Below, piece after piece: positions 10,307 through 22,900 of a stretch of 64,000 nucleotides of DNA (position 1 is its first letter; every line of letters starts with the position of its first letter). The stretch spans positions 62,001 to 126,000 of the forward strand of contig CACIWQ010000001.1 of assembly GCA_902590395.1 (NCBI GenBank). Direction: 5' to 3'. Under the pieces are notes generated by a model. The model made no database searches. It worked only from the letters and a program-made list of their open reading frames with translations, and was not told the origin of the DNA. Made by a program: the position numbers and the translations under genes. Source of the DNA: an uncultured Pelagibacteraceae bacterium. Its GTDB lineage: Bacteria; Pseudomonadota; Alphaproteobacteria; Pelagibacterales; Pelagibacteraceae.

Positions 10307-10360
10307 TTAGTTTCAAAATAAACTAATACTTAATCTTATCAAGTTTAAGTTGATCACAAC
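10307..10360 (-). other. Cluster of three inverted repeats between clpP and clpX
   Basis: Three potential RNA hairpins lie in the 88-base clpP-clpX spacer. One is TTAGTTT/AAACTAA with a 6-base loop at 10307-10326. The second is ACTTAA..CTT/AAG..TTAAGT with one T-T mismatch and a 3-base loop at 10328-10350. The third is GTTG/CAAC with a 4-base loop at 10349-10360, sharing two bases with the second. No T-run follows on the minus strand, so they are not a standard intrinsic terminator. They could mark mRNA processing or set the clpP:clpX ratio. Confidence 0.4.
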
Positions 10361-10376
10361 AACTAAATCTAGTATT

Positions 10377-10988
10377 TCAGGCTCTCTTTTCTACAACTTC
10401 ATCTATTAGACCAAAATCTTTAGCTTCAATTGGTGTCATAAAATTATCTCTTTCCAATGCCTTCTTTATTTCCGATTCACTTTTTTTCGTATGCTTGGAA
10501 TAAATTTTATTTAATCTATCTTTAAGTGCTAAAATCTCCTTAGCATGAATTTCTATATCTGTTGCCTGCCCCTGATATCCCGCTGAAGGCTGATGAACCA
10601 TTATTCTTGAGTTCGGTAAAGAAAATCTTTTACCTTTTTCGCCAGCTGATAATAAAAAAGAACCCATTGATGAAGCTTGTCCGATACACAATGTAGAAAC
10701 AGGAGGTTTTATATATTGCATAGTGTCATAAATTCCCAATCCTGAAGTTACTAGACCTCCTGGGCTATTAATATAAAAGGAAATTTCTTTTTTTGGATTT
10801 TCTGATTCTAGAAATAGTAACTGGGCTGTAACTAAACTCGCAACATTATCATTTACTGGTCCTACTAAAAAAATAATACGTTCTTTAAGTAGTCTAGAAT
10901 AAATATCATATGCTCTTTCTCCCCTATTCGATTGCTCCACAACCATTGGGATAAGGTTATTCATATGTTCTTCAATTCTATCTTTCAT
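10377..10988 (-). CDS. clpP: ATP-dependent Clp protease proteolytic subunit ClpP
   Basis: The self-compartmentalised serine peptidase that partners ClpX. The 203-residue length is normal. The triad is visible: Ser107 in GQASSMGS, His132 in MVHQPSAG and Asp181 in ERDNFM. The ATPase-facing N-terminal loop and the handle region (about 140-170) are also present. It lies 35 bases downstream of tig on the same strand and upstream of clpX, so folding, recognition and degradation functions are encoded together. Confidence 0.97.
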   Translation of the reverse strand: MKDRIEEHMNNLIPMVVEQSNRGERAYDIYSRLLKERIIFLVGPVNDNVASLVTAQLLFLESENPKKEISFYINSPGGLVTSGLGIYDTMQYIKPPVSTLCIGQASSMGSFLLSAGEKGKRFSLPNSRIMVHQPSAGYQGQATDIEIHAKEILALKDRLNKIYSKHTKKSESEIKKALERDNFMTPIEAKDFGLIDEVVEKRA

Positions 10989-11023
10989 AACGAATCAACA
11001 AATTGAAGTTATACAACTTATGA

Positions 11024-12415
11024 TTACTTTTTTCTAATTTTTTTCTTCTTTTGTGATGTTTTGACTGTTTTTTTTGGCTCTTTTGAAACGTCCTTTTTCT
11101 CTTTGGGCTCACCTACATTTTGTGTTTGATAGCCCTTTTTTAATATATCTTCAGCCTCGCTTATAGAAATTGTTTTTTTAACTTGTTTAGACTTATTTTT
11201 AATTAAATTAATAATTTTCTCCTCATATAAAGAACCTCTTAAACTAGCAGCTGCAGATGGATTTTTTTGATAGTATTCAAGAACTTGCTTTTCCTGACTA
11301 GGCATCGATTGTACTTGTTTTTGAATTTCATTTCTTATTTCCTGTTCATCTACCTTCAAATTATTTTTCTCACCTAATTCATTCAATATTATTCCCAATT
11401 TTATTCTTTTTTTTGCAATTTTTTCACTTTTATTTTTATTTTTCTCGATGTCTTCTTTCTTTAATCCTTGTGATATTAGTTCTAATTCTTGTTGAATTAA
11501 ATTTTCTGGAATTTCGACATCATGCATCTTTTCAAGTTGGTTTAATATGTTTTCTTTTGATAAAGAATCTAGGCTGTTTTTATATTGACTTTGAACTTGT
11601 TTTGTTACCAATTTTTTTAAATCGCCCAAATCTTTAGCTCCAAGATTTTTTGCAAATTCATCGTTTATTGTCATTGGTTTAGACATTTTTATACTTAATA
11701 TTTTACACTTAAAATTTGCTTGCCTGTTTGATAGCTCCTTCTTTGGATAATTTTCTGGTAATTTAACTTTTACATCTACAGCTTTATTTTTTTTGGAACC
11801 AATTAATTGTTTATCAAATCCCTGTATAAATAAATCTTTTCCCAAAACTAACTGAGCATTTTTTCCTTGCCCTCCTTCAAAAGTTTTATCGTCAATAGTG
11901 GCTTCATAATCAAATACTACTAAATCTCCGTTAACGGCTGGCTCATTTTCTTTTTTGTCTACAAAATTATTTTGATTTTTAGCTATCTCTTCTATTCTTT
12001 TTTTTGTCTCACTTTCGGTTATATTAATTTCATATTCGGTAAATTTTATATTATCTAAATTTTTTAATTTAACGTTTGGTAGCTCATCAATTTCTAATGT
12101 ATAATTTAAATCTTTGCCTTCTCCATAAGATTTTAAATTTAATTTTGGCTGTCCTGCTACTTTTAATTTCTTTTCTTCAATCGCTTGTGCTGATGTTTCC
12201 CTTAATATTTTTTCCAATACCTCCCCATATACAGCTTTTCCAAATTGTCTTTTTAAAACTTGTACTGGAACTTTTCCTGGTCTAAATCCTTTAATATTAG
12301 CTGTTTTGCTTAATTCAGCTAATCTATTAACAATTTTTTCTTCTATAGTTTTTTTTTCAACAAAAACTTTTAAATTAGTTTTCAGTCCTTTTTTGGAATC
12401 AACTGTAACTCTCAT
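11024..12415 (-). CDS. tig: Trigger factor (ribosome-associated chaperone and peptidyl-prolyl isomerase)
   Basis: Binds ribosomal protein L23 at the exit tunnel and shields nascent chains. The 463-residue protein has the ribosome-binding domain with signature GFRPGKVP (near 43-50), a central FKBP-like PPIase domain and a long helical C-terminal domain. It ends in a Lys-rich tail (TSQKKKKIRKK). The frame remains open upstream to 12499, but that extension translates the tRNA-Leu gene (MAELADALDLGSN), so the ATG at 12415 is used. That ATG lies only 5 bases after the tRNA CCA end, leaving no room for a normal leader if the tRNA is cut out of a shared transcript. Confidence 0.95.
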   Translation of the reverse strand: MRVTVDSKKGLKTNLKVFVEKKTIEEKIVNRLAELSKTANIKGFRPGKVPVQVLKRQFGKAVYGEVLEKILRETSAQAIEEKKLKVAGQPKLNLKSYGEGKDLNYTLEIDELPNVKLKNLDNIKFTEYEINITESETKKRIEEIAKNQNNFVDKKENEPAVNGDLVVFDYEATIDDKTFEGGQGKNAQLVLGKDLFIQGFDKQLIGSKKNKAVDVKVKLPENYPKKELSNRQANFKCKILSIKMSKPMTINDEFAKNLGAKDLGDLKKLVTKQVQSQYKNSLDSLSKENILNQLEKMHDVEIPENLIQQELELISQGLKKEDIEKNKNKSEKIAKKRIKLGIILNELGEKNNLKVDEQEIRNEIQKQVQSMPSQEKQVLEYYQKNPSAAASLRGSLYEEKIINLIKNKSKQVKKTISISEAEDILKKGYQTQNVGEPKEKKDVSKEPKKTVKTSQKKKKIRKK

Positions 12416-12420
12416 AACTT

Positions 12421-12505
12421 TGGTGGGCAATGAGGGAGTCGAACCCACACATCTTGCGATATTAGATCCTAAGTCTAACGCGTCTGCCAGTTCCGCCAAT
12501 TGCCC
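12421..12505 (-). tRNA. tRNA-Leu (anticodon TAG)
   Basis: The minus strand folds as an 85-base class II tRNA with encoded CCA. The acceptor is GGGCAAT/ATTGCCC, the anticodon stem TTAGA/TCTAA with loop CTTAGGA (anticodon TAG), then comes a long variable arm and the T-loop TTCGACT. The T-stem GTGGG/CCCTC has a U-U mismatch at the second pair, the same position as in the tRNA-Val of this window. It sits 5 bases upstream of tig on the same strand. Confidence 0.95.
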
Positions 12506-12548
12506 GTGCAGGTGTTATTATCAAATAAAAGCGTAATATCCAATGCTA

Positions 12549-13436
12549 TTAAACTATTTTAAATTTAGTACCTTTTTTCACAATATAAATTCCAATTATC
12601 ACTGCTATCAATGAAACTATTACTTTGGGAGTTATAGCTTCATTTAAAATTAAAAATCCCAGTATGACACCAAAAATTGGTATTAGATAAGCCACTTGCG
12701 CCTGAAAAACTAAACCATTATGTTTTAAAATATAAAATCTTAATAGCCAAGCAATACCTGTAGAAAAAATTCCAAGATAAATAAGAGAAATTGTAGAATC
12801 CAGCCTTGGTGATAAATTCCATGGTTGTTCAACAAATAATGAAATGGGAAGTAAAACTATTGATCCCCAAATTAATATGGATGCTGTTACATTCTCATTT
12901 TGCTTATTGCTAATTTTTAGAGTTAACAATCCACCTACAACATAAAAACATGAACCAAACAAAATTAAGAATGCTGAAAAAAAGTTATTTTCATTAATTA
13001 AAATATTATCCGAAAATAAAAATACTATTCCAGAAAAACCAATTAAGACTCCAAATGATTTGGTCACATTAATTTTTTCATTTGTTGTAAAAAAATGTGC
13101 TAACATTGCAGCAGTTAGAGGTGTGCTAGCCATCAAAATAGCTGCCAAGTTACTTTGTACTTTTTGAACTCCATAAGCGATTAAAAAAAAAGGTATTACC
13201 AAGTTTATTACTCCTATAGAAGCAAACCAGAACCAATCTTTTGAGAATGCCTCGATTTTAATTTTTTTTACATAACATAAAAAAATAACAGGTATTGCTC
13301 CAAAAAAAATTCTTAAAAAAGCAATTGTTAATGGTCCATATGAGTATGTTGCTATTTTTATATTAAAAAAAGCCGATGCCCAAATAAGAGCTAGCACGGT
13401 AAGTAAAAAATAATCAAAAGTTTTTGATTCCCTCAT
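12549..13436 (-). CDS. EamA/DMT-family transporter
   Basis: An inner-membrane permease of the drug/metabolite transporter superfamily, which exports amino acids, metabolites or nucleotide sugars. The 295-residue protein has about ten hydrophobic helices in two EamA repeats: the first begins FDYFLLTVLALIWASAFF, and the second follows FLFSDNILI near residue 145. The C-terminal GFLILNEAITP is the typical end-of-repeat motif. It overlaps the upstream YbaK-type gene by 4 bases and is probably translated with it. The substrate cannot be assigned. Confidence 0.87.
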   Translation of the reverse strand: MRESKTFDYFLLTVLALIWASAFFNIKIATYSYGPLTIAFLRIFFGAIPVIFLCYVKKIKIEAFSKDWFWFASIGVINLVIPFFLIAYGVQKVQSNLAAILMASTPLTAAMLAHFFTTNEKINVTKSFGVLIGFSGIVFLFSDNILINENNFFSAFLILFGSCFYVVGGLLTLKISNKQNENVTASILIWGSIVLLPISLFVEQPWNLSPRLDSTISLIYLGIFSTGIAWLLRFYILKHNGLVFQAQVAYLIPIFGVILGFLILNEAITPKVIVSLIAVIIGIYIVKKGTKFKIV

Positions 13437-13915
13437 TCTGTTATTTCTTTCTCAGAACCTTTTGTAATTTTTAATAATTCGCTGTAGGTAATTTTAAAGA
13501 CGCAATTAGGATGGCCTGCTGCAGCAAAAATGTATTGAAATCTATTTAAGGATGTATCAACTAAAACATCTAAACTAGTTGCATGAGCTACTGGTGCTAC
13601 TCCACCAATCGAAAAACCAGTATGCTCTTTTACTTCATTGGCATCAGCCATTGAAACATCTTTCTTTTGTAAAATTTTTTTTAGTTTATTTAAAGAACAT
13701 CTTCTATCTCCAGCGATTAAGCAAATTAAAAAACCTCCTTCAGCTTTAAATAATAAACTTTTAACAATTGCACCAACTTCACATCTTAATGAGCTGGCTG
13801 CCTCTTGTGCGGTTTTTGCAGTTGTGTCTAGTACCATAACTTTTAATTTTGGATCAAATTTTTTTATGTACTCCTGAACTTTTTTTACGGATTCTTTATT
13901 TAATAAATTTTCCAT
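13433..13915 (-). CDS. YbaK/ProX-type aminoacyl-tRNA deacylase domain protein
   Basis: A single-domain trans-editing protein that removes wrongly attached amino acids (for example Cys or Ala on tRNA-Pro). The 160-residue protein shows the family sequence CEVGAIVKSLLFKAEGGFLICLIAGDRR, and later TGFSIGGVAPVAHA with the conserved GGV/HA motif, then a FAAAGHPN segment near the end. It overlaps nnrD upstream by 20 bases and the EamA gene downstream by 4, giving a compact three-gene unit. The family is clear; which misacylated tRNA it edits is not. Confidence 0.85.
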   Translation of the reverse strand: MENLLNKESVKKVQEYIKKFDPKLKVMVLDTTAKTAQEAASSLRCEVGAIVKSLLFKAEGGFLICLIAGDRRCSLNKLKKILQKKDVSMADANEVKEHTGFSIGGVAPVAHATSLDVLVDTSLNRFQYIFAAAGHPNCVFKITYSELLKITKGSEKEITE

Positions 13916-16900
13916 TATGTAATCTTTCTAAAGCCGATGGTATTCCTTTAACTATATCTTCAGCAATTAATCCCTTTCCATGTTTTTTTGCAATATCACC
14001 GTGTAACCAGGCTGCAGCACACCCTGCTTCAAATGGATTCATCTTTTTTTCTCCGATTAAACTTACAACAAGTCCACTTAGTACATCTCCCGAACCTATA
14101 ACTGCTAATTCTGGTGATGAATGTTCATTAATAACAATCTTTTTATCATAAGATGAAATCATTGTTTTTGGTCCCTTTAGTATAATATTAGATTTAATCA
14201 ATTTTCTAGCTTCCTTAATTTTTTCAATATTGCTTATATTTTTTTTAATCTTAGGAAAAATTCTATGAAATTCAGCCATGTGTGGAGTGATTATTTTATT
14301 TTTATCCAATAAAGAATATAGAGATTTTAAATCATTGTTAAAACAAGTTAATGCGTCAGCATCTAAAACAACATATTTAACTTTTTGGAGTATTAGTTTT
14401 GTAATTTTTTTTATTTCTTTATTAGAGCCAGCTCCTGGTCCAATAAGAAATGATGTTATCTTCTCTTTTTTAAGAAGCTTTTTTAACCCCTGTATACTAT
14501 TGATTTCTATTTTTAAAACTGAGGGAAATTTGACTAAATAAGTATTTAAATTACTTTTTGAGCATATAATTTTAACTGACCCAGTTCCCGTTCTTAAAGC
14601 AGCTAATGAAGATAATATTGTGGCACCAACGAATTCTTTTTTTCCTCCATAAATAAATACCTTTCCTCTACTATATTTATGTCCTAAAGGTAACTTCCAT
14701 GGAAAATATTTTATCCATAAATTTGGTATGTTTTTTTTTATCTTATACCTATGTGTGTTATGCATAACTGACATATAATAAATTCAATTCATTTAATCAT
14801 CTAGATTGGTATAGATACAACCTTAAAGTTAAGAAAACGGTTACACGTGAAAAATTACAAATAAAATAAGGGTATTAATGAGCGCAAGTAAAGTTTTGAA
14901 GTTAATGAAAGATAAAGAGATAGAATACGTAGATTTAAGATTTACTGACCCTAGAGGTAAACTTCAACATTTAACAATGGACGGAAAAATGGTTGATGAA
15001 AACATGTTAAATGATGGTGTTTTTTTTGATGGATCGTCCATAGCAGGATGGAAAGCCATCAATGAATCAGACATGATATTAAAACCAGATCTTAATAGAC
15101 AAGTTATAGATCCTTTTACTTCACATAACACACTTATTTTATTTTGTGATATTTTAGATGCTGTAAAGAAAAATCCTTATGAAAGAGACCCAAGAAGTAT
15201 AGCAAAAAAAGCAGAAGAATATTTAAAGAAAACTGGAATTGGTGACAAGGCTTATTTTGGCCCTGAGGCAGAATTTTTTGTATTTGATGATGTTAAATTT
15301 AAGAACGATATGAATGAAACAGGTTTTAAAATTGATAGTTCGGAAGGACCTTATAACACTGGGAAAAGTTACGAAACTGGTAATATGGGTCATAGACCCG
15401 GAATAAAAGGTGGTTACTTCCCCGTTCCACCAGTTGATAGTGCTCAAGATATGAGAGGTGAATTTTTAAAAGCTTTAAGAGATATGGGAATTAAAGTTGA
15501 AAAACACCATCACGAAGTTGCACCAAGCCAACATGAACTTGGTATGTACTTTGGAACCTTAACTGATCAAGCTGATAACATGCAGTTATACAAATATGGT
15601 GTTCAAATGGTAGCTCATTCTTTTGGAAAGACAGCAACTTTTATGCCTAAACCAGTTAAAGGAGATAATGGTTCAGGTATGCATACTCACCAGTCGTTAT
15701 GGAAAGGTGGTACTGCATTATTTTCAGGAAATAAATATGCTGGACTATCTGATACAGCATTACATTACATTGGCGGTATTTTAAAACACGCAAAAGCAAT
15801 TAATGCTTTCTCAAATAGTACAACAAATAGTTACAAAAGATTAATTCCTGGTTTTGAAGCTCCTGTTTTACTTTGCTACTCAGCTAGAAATAGATCAGCT
15901 TCATGCAGAATACCAATAACTTTAAGTAAAAAAGCAGCTAGATGTGAAATAAGATTTCCTGATGCGGCTGGAAATCCTTATTTAACGTTTGCTGCAATGT
16001 TAATGGCTGGGTTAGATGGGATTAAAAATAAAATTAACCCGGGTAAACCAGTAGATGAGGATTTATATGCAATGCCTGAAGATAAGGTAAAAAATATACC
16101 TACAGTATGCGGGTCTTTAAGAGAAGCTATGGAGAGTCTTGATAGAGACAGAAAATTTTTAACTCAAGGCGATGTATTTACGGATGATCAAATCGATGCT
16201 TATATCGCATTAAAATTTGAAGAAATATACAAACTCGAACATACTCCACATCCTATGGAGTTTGAAATGTATTACAGTTGTTAGTATTATTTTTTACTTT
16301 TTAAAATTTTTTCGTCAGCAATTTTATTTTTATTGACGCCTTCTTTGATAGTGTAATCTAAAGTTCCATGAGCTCCAGCTTCAACAGCTTTGCGCTGCGT
16401 TCTGAACAATGCTTTTTCCTTGGCTTGCTCTGCTAATTTATTTGCATGTTTTCCTAAATGTTTTGTATCTCTCATACAACTTTATTATATACAATTGTTG
16501 ATTGTGCAGCAATATAGAATTAGATTTTGAAGGATTCTCCACATCCGCAACGCTCTGTTTCGTTAGGGTTTTTAAATACAAATGTTGAGGTTAATTCCTC
16601 TTTTTTGTAATCCATTTCAGTACCAAGCAAATACATAATGGCTTTGGGATCGATTAAAACTTTTACACCTTTATCCTCAATAATTTCATCGTTAGTATTT
16701 GCTTTTTTTGCATATTCCATAACATAAGACATGCCGGCACATCCTCCTGACGCCACACCTACCCTGACTCCTATTATAGGTTCTTTGGCTTGAGATATAA
16801 TTTCCTTTACTCTTTTCGCTGCTCTATCGCTTAATGTTATAACTTGTTTGTTCATAAATTCAGTTGTAGCTTTGCTGCCTCTGACATCTTATCTTTATCC

Positions 16901-19900
16901 CATGGTGGTTCCCATACCAAGTTTAAATTTACATCAGAAACACCTTCTACCTTCATTATATTATTCTTAACTTGATTTGGCAAACTTTCAGCAACAGGAC
17001 AATTTGGTGAAGTTAGAGTCATATCAACAATTACTTTGTTTTGATTATCAACTTCTAGCTTGTAAATTAGCCCTAATTCATAAATATTTACTGGTATTTC
17101 CGGATCGAAAATTTTTTTAATCTCTTCAATAATTTTATTTTTTAAATTACTCATTATTCAGCTGCCTCAGTATTTACTTCATCTTTTTTTCCATCGAGTG
17201 CTGAAGTTAAAGTATGCCAGGCTAAGGTAGCACACTTCACTCTCATTGGATATTGTTTAACTCCTGATAATGACATTATTTTTATTTTTTGGTCTTCGTC
17301 CAATTCTTTTGATTTAATTTCTTGTAGATTTTTGACCATATTTAAAAAATCAATTATAATTTCTTTTGTAATTTTTAAAGACTTTCCTTTAACAGTCTCG
17401 GTCATTATTGAAGTTGATGCAATGGAAATGGCACAACCATTTCCTTCAAAACTTAAATCTTCCACTTTTTTTTCCTTATCTAATTTTAAATAAACTTCAA
17501 TCTTATCGCCGCAAAGAGGGTTATGGCCTCTAGCTTTGTGAGTATATTTATCACATTTTCCAAAATTTCTTGGGCTTTTTCCATGCTCCAAAATTATATC
17601 TTGATATAATTGTTTTAAATCCATTATTTTAATTCAAAAACTTTCCTGCAGTTTTTTATAGCTTCACAAAGCACATCTATATCTTCTTTAGTATTGTACA
17701 TACCAATGGATGCTCTAGCTGTTGCCGGTAAATTTAATCTATCGTGTAAAATTTGACAACAGTGATGCCCCGCTCTTATAGCAACACCTTCTTCATCCAC
17801 AATTGTAGAAATATCATGCGGATGAATACCTTTAATTACAAATGAAATTACACCTGCTTTATTCTTAGGGTTTCCAATAATATTTACAGAATTAATATTT
17901 TTAAGATTCTCTAAAGCATAATTTGTAAGTTTCTTCTCATGATTTATTATGTTTTCCATTCCAATAGATTCTATAAACTTAATTGACTCATTAAAAGCTA
18001 CAACCTCTGCCGTGGGCATAGTACCAGCTTCATATTTTTCTGGTAAGGGTGCGTATGTAATTTTGTTTTTTTTAACTTCGCTGATCATTCCTCCGCCGCC
18101 AATATAAGGTGGCAATTTTTCTAACCATTTTTTTTTAGCGTACAATATTCCTACGCCGGTCGGTCCATAAACTTTGTGGCATGAAATTGCGTAAAAATCG
18201 CAATCTAAATCCTTAACATCAATTTTTATATGAGGGGCACTTTGACACCCATCCACTAAAACAGGAATGTTTTTTTTTCTAGCTATTTCTACAATTTCTT
18301 TTATCGGAACAATAGTTCCGGTAACATTTGATAAATGAGTAACCGCTATTATTTTGGTTTTTGATGTAATTAATTCTTTTAGTTTTTCAATTATAATATC
18401 ACCATCATCGTTAATGGGCGCAAACTTTATAACTGCACCTTTAGTTTCTCTAAGATAATGCCAAGGAACATAATTTGAATGATGCTCTAATTCTGTTATT
18501 AAAATTTCATCTCCTTTATTAATATTTTGCTGACCAAAAGTTGTTGCGACCAAGTTGATAGATTCTGTTGCATTTTTAGTAAAGATAATTTCTTCTTTTG
18601 AATTGGCGTTAATAAATTTTTTTACACTAATTCTTGTTTCCTCAAATTTGTTTGTCGCATTTACTGCTAGAGAATGAATGCTTCTTCCAATATTGGAAAA
18701 TTCATTTTTATAAAAATTATCAAGACTATTTAAAACACTAATGGGTTTTTGTGATGAATTAGAACTATCAAGATAAACTAGTGATTTACCATTTATCTTT
18801 TTCGAAAAAATAGGGAACTCAGATTTTATTGTATTAATGTCCATTTAACTGATCCTCTAGTTTATTTTTTACAAATTCTTTGATTGAAGGGCTCTTAATA
18901 AATTCAACTATATCATTTAAAAAACCTTTGGTTAAAAGCTTAGTTGAATCTTCACGATTTAAACCTCTTGTCATTAAATAATGAAGTGAATTTTCATCAA
19001 GACTTCCAGAAGCAGAGCCGTGTGTGCACTTTACATCATCAGCATATATTTCTAGTTCTGGTTTGGAATTAAATTCAGCATTATCATTTAGTAATATGGC
19101 TTTACTTAACTGGTAAGCGTCAGTTTTTTGAGCATTAGCTTTTACATAAACTTTACCTTGAAAAATACCTTTACTATCGGAACTCAAAACATTTTTTATT
19201 TTTTGATAGCTTTTACAGTTTGGCGCTAAATGATTAACGCTTGTTTTAATTTCCTGGTGTTCATTTTTGTTTAAAAAAAGGGCTGATAATATGTTGCACG
19301 TACATTTTTCTTCTTCTAAATCACAGTCTATATCAAGTTTGTTAAACTTTAATCCTGAAGAAAAAATAAAATTTAAATAATTTGAATTATAAAATAATTT
19401 ACTTTTAATATATTTATGAAAAAATCCATTACTTTTTCTTCCCTGTATATATAAATTTCTAAGTTTCGAATTTTTTTCTAAAATTATATCTTCGTATGAG
19501 TTATTAATAAATTTAAATTTAGATTGATTCTCAGTATATTCAATAACATGCAGTTCAGAATTTTTACCAATTTTAATTTTATTTTTATTATTTAAAATTT
19601 TATTATTAACATCTGGAGTAAAAAAATTATAAATTACCAAAACTTTTTTAAATTTGTAATTTTCATCTATTTCCAATGAATATCCATTTTCAGCTAGCGC
19701 ATGGTTTAAACATATCATTGGATTTTTACTTATTCGATAATTAGTATTTTTATCATAGGGTAGTATTTTAATTTTATTTATTTTTTCATAATCAAAATTA
19801 CTAGAATGTAAATTTCCGTTTACTAAGATAATATAATTGTGTTCAAAATCTTTAAGAAAATTTATTTTATTTACATTCGATGAAACACTTTTTGCATCGA

Positions 19901-22900
19901 GTTTATTAAAATTATTACTAATAATATTACTAAAATCAGAAAATTTCCAATCTTCTAATCTTTTATTTGGGAATCCAGCGGTCTTAAATAATTCCAGATT
20001 TTTAATTCTAAAATTTTTTTCCTCTGAAGTTATTTTTTTTATATTATCAATTTGCTTAGAATTGATATCTAAATTTTGCATCATTTTAATTTAATTTTTG
20101 ATACCCAGTTTTTTCAAGTTCTTGTGCCAATTCACTGCATCCTGTTTTTACAATTCTTCCTTCTGACAACACATGAACGAAATCTGGTTTTATATAATCA
20201 AGCAATCTCTGATAATGAGTTATAACTAAAAATGACTTTTTTTTATCTCGTGATGTATTTACTCCTTGAGCTATAATTTTTAAAGCGTCTATATCTAAAC
20301 CAGAATCTGTTTCGTCCAAGATAGAAAAATTTGGATTTAAAATTTTCATTTGTAAAATTTCATTTTTTTTCTTTTCTCCTCCAGAAAAACCAACGTTCAA
20401 TTGTCTAGATAAAATTTTTTCATCTATTCCCAGTTCAGATGATTTTTCTTTTACTAGCTTTAAAAATGCTAGTGCATCTAGTTCTTTTTCTCCCTTTGCT
20501 TTTCTCACAGAGTTCAATGAAGTCTTTAAAAAATTATTCGTATTAACGCCTGGTATTTCTAAAGGATATTGAAATGCCAAAAAAATCCCCTTTCTTGCTC
20601 TTTCTTCAACAGAAATCTCTTTCAGATTTTCTCCCTGAAATTTTAATTCTCCTGAAATCTCATAACCGCTTTTCCCCGATAGAACATTAGCCAAAGTGCT
20701 TTTACCTGAGCCATTTGGACCCATAATTGCGTGTAATTCACCTTCTTTAATGTTCAAATTTAAGCCCTTTAAAATTAATTTCTTATTAATTGATGCCTGC
20801 AAATTTTTTATTTTCAACATTAGCCCACACTACCTTCCAAGCTAATTCCCACCAATTTCTGAGCTTCGACCGCAAATTCCATTGGCAACTGCTGTAAAAC
20901 TTCTTTGCAAAAACCATTTACAATTAAACTTATTGCGTCTTCTTGATTTAAGCCTCTTTGATTACAATAGTATAATTGATCTTCATTTATTTTAGATGTT
21001 GTAGCTTCATGTTCTACAATTGAAGAATAATTTTTATTTTTAATATAAGGCACTGTATGCGCTCCACATTTGTTACCCATCAATAGTGAATCGCACTGAG
21101 TATAATTTCTAGAATTTAATGCTTTTTTACTAATATCAACTAGACCTCTATAAGTATTGTCTGCATTACCGGCTGAAATACCTTTGGATATAATTCTGCT
21201 TTTTGTATTTTTTCCAATGTGTATCATTTTAGTTCCTGTATCTGCTTTTTGATAATTGTTTGTAATCGCAATCGAATAAAATTCACCAACTGAATTATCT
21301 CCTTGTAAAATACAACTTGGATACTTCCAAGTAATAGCAGATCCAGTTTCAACCTGCGTCCATGAAATCTTTGAATTTTTTCCTCTGCAAGCACCTCTCT
21401 TGGTTACAAAATTATAAATTCCTCCTTTGCCATTTTTGTCTCCGGGATACCAATTTTGCACAGTAGAATATTTTATTTCAGCATCATCTAATGCTATTAA
21501 TTCGACATTTGCTGCATGCAGTTGATTTTCATCTCGCATCGGAGCTGTACATCCCTCAAGGTAACTTACATAACTTCCCTTATCAGCTATAATTAATGTT
21601 CTCTCAAATTGCCCTGTTTCGGATGAGTTGATTCTAAAATACGTTGATAGCTCCATTGGGCACCTAACACCTTCAGGAATATAAACAAATGAACCATCTG
21701 TAAAAACTGCTGAATTCAAAGTAGCAAAATAATGGTCTGTTATCGGTATTACTGAACCTAAATACTTTCTTACTAATTCTGGATGTTTTTGAATAGCTTC
21801 AGATATAGAACAAAAAATAATTCCTTTTTCAGTGAGCTTGTCTTTAAAAGTTGTTGCAACTGATACTGAATCGAATACCGCATCAACAGCTACTCCACTA
21901 AGTTTTTCTTGTTCTTTTAAAGGTATTCCTAACTTTTCGTACGTTTCCAAAATTTTTGGGTCGATTTCATCAAGACTTTTTGGTTTGTTTTTTGAACTTT
22001 TAGGTGCAGAATAGTAGTATAAATTTTGATAATCAATTTTTGGGTATTTTGGTTTTTGCCAATTTGGTTCTTTAATGTTTTTAAGTCTTTTGAATGCTTT
22101 TAATCTCCATTCCAGCATCCATTTAGGTTCTTTTTTTATTTTAGATATGAATTTAATAACATCCTCATTTAAACCCTTGGGAGCTTTTATACTTTCTATA
22201 TCGGTGGTAAAACCGTATTTGTATTCTTTACTTTTTTTAAGTTCTTGCTGTTTCATTTATATAATTCTTTTTGTTGATTTTTATAACTTCTAAAAACAAT
22301 ATCTTTAAGTGTATTATTTTCAAAAAAATTATTAATATGAGTCTCGAGATCATCCCATAAATCATGTGTTATACATTTTACTGATTTTCCATTACATCCT
22401 TTTTTTAATTCCTTTTTACATCCAACTGTTTTGACTTTTTCATCAACAGCTTTGATAATACTAGATAGTCTAATTTCTTCTGGAGATTTAGTAAGAAAAT
22501 AACCTCCTGTAGGACCTCTAGAGCTTTTAACTAAATTATTTCTTTTTAATTTTAAAAAAATTTGTTCTAAAAAAGATATTGATATTCCTTGTCTGATAGA
22601 TATTTCTGATATACTTGTCGGTGTGCTGTTATCAGTTTTGGCTAAATCAGCCATAGCCATAACCGCATATCTTCCTTTGCTCGATAATTTCATATTAAAT
22701 AATCTTTAAAATACAGGGTTTTTTTAGATAATCCTACCAAAAAGGTCAAGTATAGAAATAAATAAAATTAACGTCTTATAAACGTGGTATACAACTAATC
22801 TTTTTGAAAATAGTTATCATTATTAATTAAATATGAAAAATGGAAATAAAGAAATTTTTATTCCAGGTCCAAGCGGTAGGATCCAAGCAGTTTATTATAA